Below the pieces are notes generated by a model. It saw only the letters and a program-made list of their open reading frames with translations. It ran no database searches and was not told where the DNA came from. From Mucilaginibacter sp. SMC90 (lineage in GTDB: Bacteria > Bacteroidota > Bacteroidia > Sphingobacteriales > Sphingobacteriaceae): a DNA stretch of 64,000 nucleotides. Shown piece by piece: positions 16,946 to 25,157 of this stretch. The DNA lies in the NCBI RefSeq assembly GCF_022811725.1, contig NZ_CP094527.1:5580001-5644000 (forward strand), given 5' to 3'. Numbering within the stretch: the first letter of the stretch is position 1; every line of letters begins with the position of its first letter. The translations under genes were made by a program, and so were the position numbers.

Positions 16946-17299
16946 TTATAATATGAATACCAGCAACATGGTGATATGTATCAAAACGCTGGTTGCAAAA
17001 AAGCCAAGCAGCGTACGGATACCAGAGCCGCCCATGCCGGCAATAATGTTGGCAAAGAATAATACAAGGGTTACTGCCAGTACTGCTATCGGGGCATTAT
17101 AATAGTAAAGCAGGAAAGCCGGTACCGGTAAAAAAAGCACGCCTTGTGAAATAAGTGAAAACATGAACCAAACCGTTCTGTTAGGGGCTTGACTATCGGC
17201 AAAAGCCATTAATTTATTCCCAATATTGTTGTTTTTGGTGTTAGCTGTATTGGTATTTGCTGCGGTCCATTCTGGAGCATTTATTTTTAAAGTTGCCAT
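16946..17299 (-). CDS. Small three-helix membrane protein of unknown function
   Basis: A 117-residue protein. A polar Asn/Thr-rich N terminus (~1-40) is followed by three hydrophobic segments: WFMFSLISQGVLFLPVPAFL, IAVLAVTLVLFFANIIAG and TLLGFFATSVLIHITMLLVF. I do not recognise the family. Conserved-looking length, a clean ATG and isolation by terminators suggest a real gene. No functional motif seen. Confidence 0.6.
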   Translation of the reverse strand: MATLKINAPEWTAANTNTANTKNNNIGNKLMAFADSQAPNRTVWFMFSLISQGVLFLPVPAFLLYYYNAPIAVLAVTLVLFFANIIAGMGGSGIRTLLGFFATSVLIHITMLLVFIL

Positions 17300-17458
17300 G
17301 ATTGTTATCTTTTAATGATACAAAGATGGTGGGTATTGGGCTCCTGTGCCATGATCATAGCACGTTTAAAAAGTGATCGTAGTCACCTTTATAAAAAACT
17401 TAAAGCAGAAGGCTAATAAATGATTATCCAGGCCGATCTGGCTTCGAGCTTTCCACCT

Positions 17459-18691
17459 TTAGCTTTTAGCTCTTAAAAACGCGAGGATCTTTTTAGTTTC
17501 ATTTGGATAGATGGCAATACGATGGGTGCGTACCATGTACGGCGACGAGCTTTTACCCGAAGTGTCATTTACCGCAATGGTATTTGAGGGTTTAAGCGGC
17601 ATGTGGCAATCTATACAATTGTTTTGCATGACAGCACTTAGCTTCGGCGCAACCTTGCAAAGATTATGATTAGCTTCGGTATGGCAGCTCATACATTTTT
17701 TTGAGTACAGGGCAAGGTTACCGCCATTGTTTACGTGCGTGTTATGGCAAGTACTGCAATCCATATTACTCATTATAAAACATTTGCTGGCGGTGAGCAG
17801 CCCGTTTTGGTTGCCATGCACATCAAGCGAAGCTGCATTGGTTTGTATATTCAAATAATCGGGCTCTTTAAACCGGGCAAGGGTATCCCCCATCTTAAAT
17901 TTAAAAGTAGACAGCTGAAAAGCCTGTTTACTGCTGGAATGACAAACACCACAGGCATCCATTTTTTGTGCACGGGTAAGCGATGCAAAACGGATGATAT
18001 ATTTGGCCTGCTTTTCCTCCGGATAAGCTTCGTGATAATTAACGTGATTTGCAGCAGGGCCGTGGCAACGTTCACAATCAATACCATAAATGATAGACGC
18101 AGGCTCAAACTCAACCCTTCGGTTTTGCATATCCATGTTTTGTTGCGGTGCCCGCCTGATGAATGATGCGTGGCACTCAAAACATCTTTGCAATATCGGC
18201 CTGTTAAAATCAGGCTTATTCCCATCATATCCCGGACTGTTTGCCCAGCCGTGTACCGTGTTAAAATAAGATACCGGTAACTCAAATAGCTGCTTATCCT
18301 GCCAGTATATATAAGTTTGGGCTTTGCTTACCCCGAAGGTAATATCCATTTTACGGGCAATAGCTTCTTTACCATTAGTGTAACTTACCTGGTAAAGCTC
18401 ACCGTTGCGCTTTTCCATTTTTACAACAGTGCCATCTGCGTATTGTAAGATATTATGCTGAGCATCAAAACTGCCGTGCACAATTTCGGAAGAGGTTGGC
18501 CTGGAAGACAGATAATGCGCTGTATGCAGGTAGCTGTCGTAAACATCTTTATGGCATTTTTGGCAACTTGCCGATCCGGCAAAAACCTCATCCCGCGGAT
18601 CCTGCGGTTTATCGTTAAAACACTGAACCAGCAAAAAACTCAGAGGTATCAGTAACAATAAAGCCAAAAAGAATGTGCGCTGCTTAAGCAT
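17459..18691 (-). CDS. Seven-haem c-type cytochrome, exported
   Basis: From ATG 18691 it has 410 residues; a longer frame to 18736 lacks a sensible start. An N-terminal membrane segment (~5-23) ends in LLVQC, a poor lipobox, so it is either a lipoprotein or membrane-anchored. Seven CxxCH haem-attachment motifs are at residues 43-47, 170-174, 206-210, 247-251, 312-316, 333-337 and 359-363. This places it among multihaem electron carriers; resemblance to the cytochrome c554/NrfB-like group is only general. It lies 105 bases downstream of susD1 on the same strand, beyond a terminator, which is an odd neighbour for a glycan-uptake pair. Confidence 0.85.
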   Translation of the reverse strand: MLKQRTFFLALLLLIPLSFLLVQCFNDKPQDPRDEVFAGSASCQKCHKDVYDSYLHTAHYLSSRPTSSEIVHGSFDAQHNILQYADGTVVKMEKRNGELYQVSYTNGKEAIARKMDITFGVSKAQTYIYWQDKQLFELPVSYFNTVHGWANSPGYDGNKPDFNRPILQRCFECHASFIRRAPQQNMDMQNRRVEFEPASIIYGIDCERCHGPAANHVNYHEAYPEEKQAKYIIRFASLTRAQKMDACGVCHSSSKQAFQLSTFKFKMGDTLARFKEPDYLNIQTNAASLDVHGNQNGLLTASKCFIMSNMDCSTCHNTHVNNGGNLALYSKKCMSCHTEANHNLCKVAPKLSAVMQNNCIDCHMPLKPSNTIAVNDTSGKSSSPYMVRTHRIAIYPNETKKILAFLRAKS

Positions 18692-18744
18692 AATAGTACT
18701 TGTAAAAACAGAAGGGCCAATGTAATGCCCCTCCATATAAAGAT

Positions 18745-18777
18745 AAAAAGGCTGCCATGTAACATGACAGCCTTTTT
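18745..18777 (-). terminator. Intrinsic terminator of the susC1-susD1 unit
   Basis: AAAAAGGCTG (18745-18754) pairs with CAGCCTTTTT (18768-18777), with inner CATGT/ACATG pairing. It has T-rich ends on both strands and sits just after the susD1 stop (minus strand), before the cytochrome gene. Confidence 0.8.
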
Positions 18778-18796
18778 ACTATTTAAGCGGGTTAAA

Positions 18797-20287
18797 TTAA
18801 TAGCCCGGATTTTGTTTGATTTTGCTACCGTTGGTAGTTTCATTCAATGGTATAGGCAATATCTCATTAACACCGGCTTTAAAGCCTTTAAATGCCAATA
18901 CAGTTGGTGCCTGGCCCCAGCGTACAAGGTCAAACCAGCGGTGACCTTCTGTGGCCAGCTCAAGCCTGCGCTCGTCATATATATTTTGGAGCGTAGCAGG
19001 TTTTGATGCTAAACCAACGCGGTTACGTACAGCGTCTAATAAAGTTTGTGCACGTGCCTGTGCGCCGCCACCATTTAAATCGGCTTCAGCTTCCATCAGG
19101 TAGGTATCTGCCAAACGGATCTCGATGTAATCGTTAGGCCAGTTTAACTCGGTAGTACCTGTAGTGATTTTGTTAGCTGCTGTAGGGGCATACTTTTGGA
19201 TAAAGTAGCCTGTGTTTTGGTAGCTTGGCTCGTAACTTCCTTTAGTAGCTTTGGTTAAACTATCAATATTTACAACAGTGTAACCATAACGCGGGTCGCC
19301 CTTAAGTGCGGTAGCTAATTGGGTAGTTACCGGGTTAAAGCCGTAGCCTGACAGGTAAATAGGTCCGTTATAGCTTCTTACACCAATGGTTTGAACATAA
19401 ACGTTAGATTTAAACTGATCCCAGTTGTTCCAGGTATAGCTTTGTGTACCAGAGTGAACCAATTCAAAAACAGATTCTTTGTTAAACTTATTGTTAACGC
19501 TGAATATATCGCCATATTTAGCCAGCAATGAATAGTTTGGATTAGTATTCACTTTATTTAACCAGGTAGCAGCATCAGCCCATTTTTTCTCATACAGAAA
19601 AACCTTGCCTAACAAAGCCTGACCGGCAGGTTGTGTTACCCTGCCATTTTCACCCGATACCACAGTAGCCGGAAGATCAGGAATAGCCTCGGTGAGGTCT
19701 TTTTCAATTTGTGCGTAAACGGCCTCAGGAGTTGCCTGTACCTGATCATACACATTGGTAAGATTTAGTGTAGACAAAATCAAAGGCACATTTTTGAATA
19801 ACCTTACCAGGTCAAAATAATAATGTGCACGTAAGAACTTAGCTTCGGCTGTATATCTTTTTAAAAGATCAGCACTTAAACCCGGTACTGTAGGCAATTG
19901 CTCAAGCAATACATCGGCACGGTTAACACCCTGAAAATTGATAGCCCAAAATTGATTGTGCGGGCCAACAGTTGGCGACATGGTGTAGTTATTAATGGCT
20001 TGCCATGCTGGTATATCTGAAGGGCCGCCACCACCTGCGTAGCAATCATCAGATGCTGAGTTAAGCGCGCCCAGTGGAGAAGAATAGGTATTATCAATAC
20101 CACCGGTTTCTGTTACCAGCGGATCGTACGCGGCCACTACCGCTGTAAGTGCCTGATCGGGATTGGCATAATAATCTGATTGCAGAAACTCACCTTTTGG
20201 ATGTAGTTCCAAAAATGACTTTTTGCAGGATACCAAAGTGCCTAATCCTAATAAAACAGCACCAGTATATATATATTTTGATTTCAT
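18797..20287 (-). CDS. SusD/RagB family outer-membrane glycan-binding lipoprotein
   Basis: A 496-residue surface lipoprotein. The lipobox LVSC places the acylated Cys at residue 21, followed by KKSFLELHPKGEF, typical of SusD. TPR-like helices carry the segments AEAKFLRAHYYFDLVRLF and the C-terminal RRLELATEGHRWFDLVRWG, both SusD signatures, ending in KIKQNPGY. It caps the SusC porin and captures ligand. The gene follows susC1 by 18 bases. The ligand cannot be told from sequence. Confidence 0.92.
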   Translation of the reverse strand: MKSKYIYTGAVLLGLGTLVSCKKSFLELHPKGEFLQSDYYANPDQALTAVVAAYDPLVTETGGIDNTYSSPLGALNSASDDCYAGGGGPSDIPAWQAINNYTMSPTVGPHNQFWAINFQGVNRADVLLEQLPTVPGLSADLLKRYTAEAKFLRAHYYFDLVRLFKNVPLILSTLNLTNVYDQVQATPEAVYAQIEKDLTEAIPDLPATVVSGENGRVTQPAGQALLGKVFLYEKKWADAATWLNKVNTNPNYSLLAKYGDIFSVNNKFNKESVFELVHSGTQSYTWNNWDQFKSNVYVQTIGVRSYNGPIYLSGYGFNPVTTQLATALKGDPRYGYTVVNIDSLTKATKGSYEPSYQNTGYFIQKYAPTAANKITTGTTELNWPNDYIEIRLADTYLMEAEADLNGGGAQARAQTLLDAVRNRVGLASKPATLQNIYDERRLELATEGHRWFDLVRWGQAPTVLAFKGFKAGVNEILPIPLNETTNGSKIKQNPGY

Positions 20288-20305
20288 GATGATAGTATAT
20301 CGTTA

Positions 20306-23300
20306 TTATAAAGTAATATCTAAACCAGCCATAAATGTGCGGGCCTGAGGGTAAATACCCATATCAATACCACCGCTTATTTCAGGATCATATCCTTTAT
20401 AACCTGTTACGGTTACCAGGTTGTTGCTGCTCAGGAATATCCTGACTTTTTTCGCATCAATAGCGTTAAGGATGTTTTTAGGCAGGGTATAACCCACTTG
20501 CAAGGTTTTAATACGGAAGTAAGCACCGTTTTGCAGGTAAAAATTTGATGGGTTTTTAAAGTTCTGGTTGCCATCAACATCGCTTAAACGAGGGTAATTA
20601 CTTGAAGCATTTTGCGGCGTCCAGGCGTTTAAAGCTTCAATAGGATAGTTAGCTGTTGCTATATCCAACCTGCGGTAAGCCTGATAAATTTTATTGCCCC
20701 AAACACCCTGACCAAATAATTTAAAATCAAAGTTTTTATAGTTAGCGCTCAGGTTGATACCATAAGTAAACGTAGGCAGCGGATTGCCTAAGAACTGACG
20801 GTCGGCCTGTGTAATTTTTCCGTCACCGTCAGTGTCCTGCCATTTAAAATCGCCAGGTTTAGCATCCGGCTGGATCTTTTGGCCATTACGTGTGTAAGAG
20901 TCTATTTCGGCTTGTGAATGAAATACGCCTAACTCGCGGAAACCATAAAATTCGCCAAGAGGCTGACCGGTAGTAAAGCGTCCAATTTCATAAGTTGAAC
21001 TTTGTACGGTACCAATCGGCAGGTAGCTTATCAGGTTACCAACACTTAACACTTCGTTATGGTTGTATGATATATTACCGCCAACATTGTAACTAAATTC
21101 GCCTATCTTGTTTGAATAGCCAAGACTTAACTCCACACCTTTGTTTTCCATGGTACCGGTATTGGCCGATGGCTGGTCAGAGAAACCTGCATAGGTTGGA
21201 AGCTGCACAGTTTGCAACATATCCTTAGTAAGCTTTTTATAAATGTCAAAAGTTACGTTAAGGTTGTTGAACAATGTAGCGTCAAAACCAATATCAGAGG
21301 TTTGAGTTTGCTCCCATTTCAAATCAGGGTTTGGCGGTGCAGCAGGGCTGTAACCAATGTTAACCTGATCGCCAAACACGGCATTACGTCCGCTGGCAAC
21401 AATGGCAGCGTAACGGAACGGGCCAAGCGCCATTTCATTACCTACTATACCATAAGAAGCACGCAGTTTAAAGAAATCAACAAATGTATTTTTAGGGAAC
21501 CAATCCTCGCGTGTTACTACATAACCAACTTGCGCTGATGGGAACATTCCGTACACGTGGTTGCTACCAAAACGTGAAGATCCATCACGGCGGATGATAC
21601 CAGAGAACAGGTATTTCTGATCATAATCATAAGTGATCCTACCAAAAGTTGAAGCCAAAGTGTGTGGCTGAACTGCATCTAAAGCAAGAGACGGGTTAAC
21701 AAGCCTGTTTGCTGCCGGCAACGAAAAGTTTACAGAAGCATCGGCAAGTGTACTTACTGGCTCGCCTGTAAATACGCCCTGGATACCTGAGGCTGTTGTT
21801 TTTTGCGCACTTGTACCAATTAAGGCAGTAAAGTTGTTTTTACCAAACGAGCGAGTGTAAGTAGCTGTATTATCCCAGTTCCAGGTAAGGTTTCTGTTAT
21901 AGCTGGTAGTTTGGTTAGTTATTGATGAAATTGAGGCCGCATTTAAATAATAAAGTGGCGTAAAGGCATCATCACCATAATATGCTTGCTTAGCGCTTAT
22001 CTGCGACCGGATCTTCAAACCTTGAATAGGTTCAATTTCGGCAAAAGCACTACCCAACAAATTGGTTGCATCATTATAATTTCCCAAACGGGTTTGTGCG
22101 TAGGCCAGCGGGTTAGTAATTTCCTGTGCTACGTAGTTTGAAATACCATATGGTAAACCTTGTCCGTCCCTTACAATACGATTGTTTGGATTAGTGTAAA
22201 CGTTGGCATTAGGTTGTGAATTTACATCCGTTACTACCGTTGGTGTTAGTGGGTCAAGGTTTAAAGCTGAGCTTAACGGACCGCCAAATACACTATTGGT
22301 ATTACCAAAGTTTTTATTTTTTGTATAGGCATAGGTGAAGTTTTCACCAACAGTAAGCCATTTTTTCAACTTATAAGTAGTATTAACAGTGAAGTTAAAT
22401 TTCTTATAGCCAGAAATATCAGGCATGATCACACCTTTTTGATCAAGGTAACCAAACGAAGTGTAATAGGTAACCTTATCAGTTGCACCGCTAATATTCA
22501 GGTTATGGTTTTGGATCAAAGCACTGTTGCTAAAGATCTCATCCTGCCAGTTAGTGCCTGTACCTAAAGATGCAGGGTTAGAGAAAATAGCCGCTTTACC
22601 GTCGTTAGCTGCAGCTTCGTTTCTTAAAGTAGCATACTGTGAAGCATTAGCAAGTTTCACTTTGCTAACAGGTGACTGGAAACCAACATAACCGTTATAA
22701 GAGATTACAGCATCGCCCTTTTTACCTTTTTTGGTAGTAACGATGATTACACCATTTGATGCACGGGAACCGTAAATAGCAGCAGATGCATCTTTCAACA
22801 CCTCCATTGATTCGATATCGTTAGGGTTGATGTTGTCTAAGCCGCCATTATCAACAGTAACACCATCAATAATGTAAAGCGGATCGCTGTTTAAACGCGA
22901 AGTAACACCCCTCACCCTGATCTGCGGTGTTGAACCAGGTGAGCCTGAACTTTGTACCACGCTAACACCGGTTACACGGCCGCGTAAAGCATCGTCAAGA
23001 CGGGTTACCTGCTGATCCTGCAGATCGCTGGCTTTAACACTGCTGATAGCGCCGGTTACAGTAGTACGTTTTTGCGTACCGTAACCTACAACCACAACCT
23101 CGTTAATAGCTTTAACATCTTCGGTTAATACAACGTTGATAACAGTTTGGCTGCCAACAACAATTTCTTGTTTTGCATAACCAATAAACTGTACCACGAT
23201 AACCGATTGCGGACCGGCAACAGACAGTTTAAAGCCACCGTCGGCACCGGCAGTGATGCCGTTTGTAGTGCCCTTTTCTGTAATGGTAGCACCCGGAACA

Positions 23301-23770
23301 GGCAAGCCTGTGTTATCGGTAACCTTACCGGTAATGGTAACGTTAGCTTCGGCCTGCTCGGTAATTACAACCCCAGGCTCGGTAGCGTTAACAGCTGGTG
23401 TGTTAGCAACCTTTTTTTCAAGCACTATCCTGTCGTTCATTACATCGTAATTGATGCCGTTGCTTTTAAACACCTGGTCAAGTACGGTTTTTAATGTTTC
23501 ATTATTTACATCTAATGAAAAGTGCTTATCAGCATCCAGTGAGCTGGCGCTGTAAATAAACTTTACATTGTTGTTTTTTTGAAGGTACTGCAAAGCCTCC
23601 AGCATAGTTGTGTTGCTGAGCGTAACATTTACCTTTTTGTTAAGTATACCCTGCGCTTTAATTGGGCTTGAATAAGCAATGCTGCTTACCATTATTGCTA
23701 TCAGGATCTGGCTAAAAGTGATCTTCATGATTTTACCCCATGGAATGGGCCTTCGTAAACGAAAATTCAT
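20306..23770 (-). CDS. SusC/RagA TonB-linked porin with STN signalling domain
   Basis: From ATG 23770 (MNFRLRRPIPWGK, usual for this class) it has 1154 residues; the frame extends 17 codons further upstream without a good start. After a signal region an STN domain (~45-125, VNVTLSNTTMLEALQYLQKN) is followed by a CarboxypepD_reg-like domain (~150-225, ITGKVTDNTGLPVPGATI), the TonB-box/plug (EVVVVGYGTQKRTTVTGAIS; VRVRGV-type IRVRGVTSR; YGSRASNGVIIVTTKKGK) and a large barrel ending MAGLDITL. The STN domain marks a receptor that signals through an anti-sigma factor, and fecR lies directly upstream. The leader has a folded motif and a possible antisense RNA. Confidence 0.93.
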   Translation of the reverse strand: MNFRLRRPIPWGKIMKITFSQILIAIMVSSIAYSSPIKAQGILNKKVNVTLSNTTMLEALQYLQKNNNVKFIYSASSLDADKHFSLDVNNETLKTVLDQVFKSNGINYDVMNDRIVLEKKVANTPAVNATEPGVVITEQAEANVTITGKVTDNTGLPVPGATITEKGTTNGITAGADGGFKLSVAGPQSVIVVQFIGYAKQEIVVGSQTVINVVLTEDVKAINEVVVVGYGTQKRTTVTGAISSVKASDLQDQQVTRLDDALRGRVTGVSVVQSSGSPGSTPQIRVRGVTSRLNSDPLYIIDGVTVDNGGLDNINPNDIESMEVLKDASAAIYGSRASNGVIIVTTKKGKKGDAVISYNGYVGFQSPVSKVKLANASQYATLRNEAAANDGKAAIFSNPASLGTGTNWQDEIFSNSALIQNHNLNISGATDKVTYYTSFGYLDQKGVIMPDISGYKKFNFTVNTTYKLKKWLTVGENFTYAYTKNKNFGNTNSVFGGPLSSALNLDPLTPTVVTDVNSQPNANVYTNPNNRIVRDGQGLPYGISNYVAQEITNPLAYAQTRLGNYNDATNLLGSAFAEIEPIQGLKIRSQISAKQAYYGDDAFTPLYYLNAASISSITNQTTSYNRNLTWNWDNTATYTRSFGKNNFTALIGTSAQKTTASGIQGVFTGEPVSTLADASVNFSLPAANRLVNPSLALDAVQPHTLASTFGRITYDYDQKYLFSGIIRRDGSSRFGSNHVYGMFPSAQVGYVVTREDWFPKNTFVDFFKLRASYGIVGNEMALGPFRYAAIVASGRNAVFGDQVNIGYSPAAPPNPDLKWEQTQTSDIGFDATLFNNLNVTFDIYKKLTKDMLQTVQLPTYAGFSDQPSANTGTMENKGVELSLGYSNKIGEFSYNVGGNISYNHNEVLSVGNLISYLPIGTVQSSTYEIGRFTTGQPLGEFYGFRELGVFHSQAEIDSYTRNGQKIQPDAKPGDFKWQDTDGDGKITQADRQFLGNPLPTFTYGINLSANYKNFDFKLFGQGVWGNKIYQAYRRLDIATANYPIEALNAWTPQNASSNYPRLSDVDGNQNFKNPSNFYLQNGAYFRIKTLQVGYTLPKNILNAIDAKKVRIFLSSNNLVTVTGYKGYDPEISGGIDMGIYPQARTFMAGLDITL

Positions 23771-23800
23771 ATATTTGTTATGTTTCTTTGTTAAAAATGA

Positions 23801-23851
23801 GACAATTAATAGCCCGCACACCTCCTTGAGGTGTTCTTAGCGGAACGGGCT
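23801..23851 (-). promoter_or_regulatory. Folded 5' leader of susC1
   Basis: On the minus strand, AGCCCG and CGGGCT (23846-23851 and 23811-23816) form an outer stem that encloses CTAAGA and a 7-bp hairpin ACACCTC-AAG-GAGGTGT (23818-23834). AATTGTC follows, ending 31 bases before the ATG. A leader of the same layout precedes susC2. It may be an mRNA control element or the target/core of an antisense RNA (inference). Confidence 0.5.
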
Positions 23852-23861
23852 TTTGATCCTT

Positions 23862-23901
23862 AAAACTTAGGGGTGCTCGTAACACTTCTAAGTTTTTTTT
23901 T
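23862..23901 (+). terminator. Hairpin with nine-T tail between fecR and susC1
   Basis: A 9-bp stem AAAACTTAG/CTAAGTTTT with the T run on the plus strand. On the minus strand it is followed by only a short T stretch, so it is a weaker stop for fecR transcripts than for a plus-strand RNA. Confidence 0.7.
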
Positions 23902-23988
23902 GCAGATCATTTCGGAGTTGTTTTGCTTTCTTCTTTAGGTTTGTAGTTTTTTGTACATCTTATAATTTTGAGTGTTTAATATGGTTGG

Positions 23989-25023
23989 TTATTTTAGTTC
24001 TATATGGTTGTTCACGATAGTGTAATCAATATTCAGCGATTTTTTAAGCGCGTCAAGCACATCCGGTAAATTAAAACCTTCAAAATCGGCATTCAGGATA
24101 TAGTGGTTCAGCTTCTCGCTGCTAACTTTTATTTTTAGGTTATAGCTTGAATCAAGCACGGGTATAATATCCTTAAGAGGCTTATTATCAAACACCAAAC
24201 GGGTTCGCTGATACTGTTTTACCGCTGATTTTTCTTCAACAGCCTGTGCAGTTAGCGTATGTTTATCATTCAGATAAACCGCCTTTTGATGCGGATAGAT
24301 CATCACTTCATCTTTAGTGAGTTTTGTTGTGATGGTATTGGTTTTACCATTAACCTTGGCACTCACCGAAACTTTACCGGTTAATACAGATACATCGGCT
24401 ACATTGCTTTGTTCATTATCCCGCACCATGAAACTGGTACCCCAAACTTTGGTAACTATTGAGCGGCTGCTGATAATAAAAGGACGCTGAGGATTTTTAG
24501 TTACCTCAAAAAAGCACTCTCCAGATATGCTTACCAGCCTCGAATCGGCAGCAAACACATTGGGATAGCTGATTTTTGCTGATGGGTTTAGCCAAACAGC
24601 GCTGCTATCGGGCAGGGTAACTTTGTAAATATGACCGGTATTATTGGTAATGTTAAACAGGCGTACATCACTTACCGGTGTTACAGCAAGTTGTTGCTCT
24701 TTTGATTTTTTGGTATAAATAACAGCAACAGCAGACAGGGCAAAAACAACAGCGGCAACAGCAGCAGCGGCATACCACCTGCGGAACGACACAATCTTTG
24801 GTTGCTCCTGGGGTTGCTCCGGCTGCACAAGGTTAAGGTTACTGATAATACTGAAATAGATATTTTCTTCCAGTTGCTTTTCTTCGGCAGGCGATAAATC
24901 CGAAACATGATCTTTTTCATGCTCAAAACTGAAATACCATTGCCTCACCAAAGCTATTTCGGCTTCAGTACAATCACCTTTAATGTATTTCTCGAGCAAA
25001 TCTACGCGTATAGGTTCTTTCAT
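23989..25023 (-). CDS. FecR-type anti-sigma factor
   Basis: A 344-residue inner-membrane protein: a cytoplasmic sigma-binding N terminus (~1-80, DLLEKYIKGDCTEAEIALVRQW), one membrane helix (~83-105, WYAAAAVAAVVFALSAVAVI), then the periplasmic FecR domain (YKVTLPDSSAVWLNPSAKISYP ... VSGECFFEV, GTSFMVRD, VLTGKVSV) and a C-terminal STN-like DUF4974 segment (FDNKPLKDIIPVLDSSYNLKI). It would hold the ECF sigma factor until the STN domain of SusC1 signals. It directly precedes susC1, but the sigma gene is 2.7 kb away, across an inserted two-gene block. Confidence 0.92.
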   Translation of the reverse strand: MKEPIRVDLLEKYIKGDCTEAEIALVRQWYFSFEHEKDHVSDLSPAEEKQLEENIYFSIISNLNLVQPEQPQEQPKIVSFRRWYAAAAVAAVVFALSAVAVIYTKKSKEQQLAVTPVSDVRLFNITNNTGHIYKVTLPDSSAVWLNPSAKISYPNVFAADSRLVSISGECFFEVTKNPQRPFIISSRSIVTKVWGTSFMVRDNEQSNVADVSVLTGKVSVSAKVNGKTNTITTKLTKDEVMIYPHQKAVYLNDKHTLTAQAVEEKSAVKQYQRTRLVFDNKPLKDIIPVLDSSYNLKIKVSSEKLNHYILNADFEGFNLPDVLDALKKSLNIDYTIVNNHIELK

Positions 25024-25082
25024 GAAAAGAATATAATTCCGGTTTATAATTTACATGACGTATGGAGCATAGTGTACCCCCT

Positions 25083-25125
25083 ACACCGTTGTGATATTTT
25101 TTTTTAAAAAATATCACAACGGTGT
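25083..25125. terminator. Long A/T-ended hairpin after the TonB receptor gene
   Basis: Two 20-bp arms (25083-25102, starting ACACCGTTGTGATA, and 25106-25125) with a TTT loop form a perfect inverted repeat. It lies between the TonB receptor stop and fecR, both minus strand, so fecR probably has its own promoter or depends on read-through. Confidence 0.75.
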
Positions 25126-25157
25126 TATTGCATTGTTTAATACAGAAAAACAGGGTC

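Larger units (their letters stand above)
23783..23901 (+). ncRNA. Candidate antisense small RNA over the susC1 leader
   Basis: On the plus strand TATATTTG (23770-23777) is an exact TAnnTTTG -7 match, though no -33 TTTG is visible. About 110 bases downstream an intrinsic terminator is formed by AAAACTTAG (23862-23870), loop, CTAAGTTTT (23888-23896) and nine T in a row (23893-23901). Nothing is coded on the plus strand here, so the terminator needs an explanation. Cis-antisense RNAs at susC starts are known in Bacteroides. Ends are estimates. Confidence 0.4.

Noticed and set aside
17735..18166. 143-codon plus-strand reading frame opposite the cytochrome gene
   Set aside because: It lies fully inside the seven-haem cytochrome gene on the other strand, has no recognisable protein features, and the minus-strand frame carries seven clear haem motifs.
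23147..23494. 115-codon plus-strand frame opposite susC1
   Set aside because: The susC1 domain sequence on the minus strand is unbroken here, and the plus-strand product has no family features.
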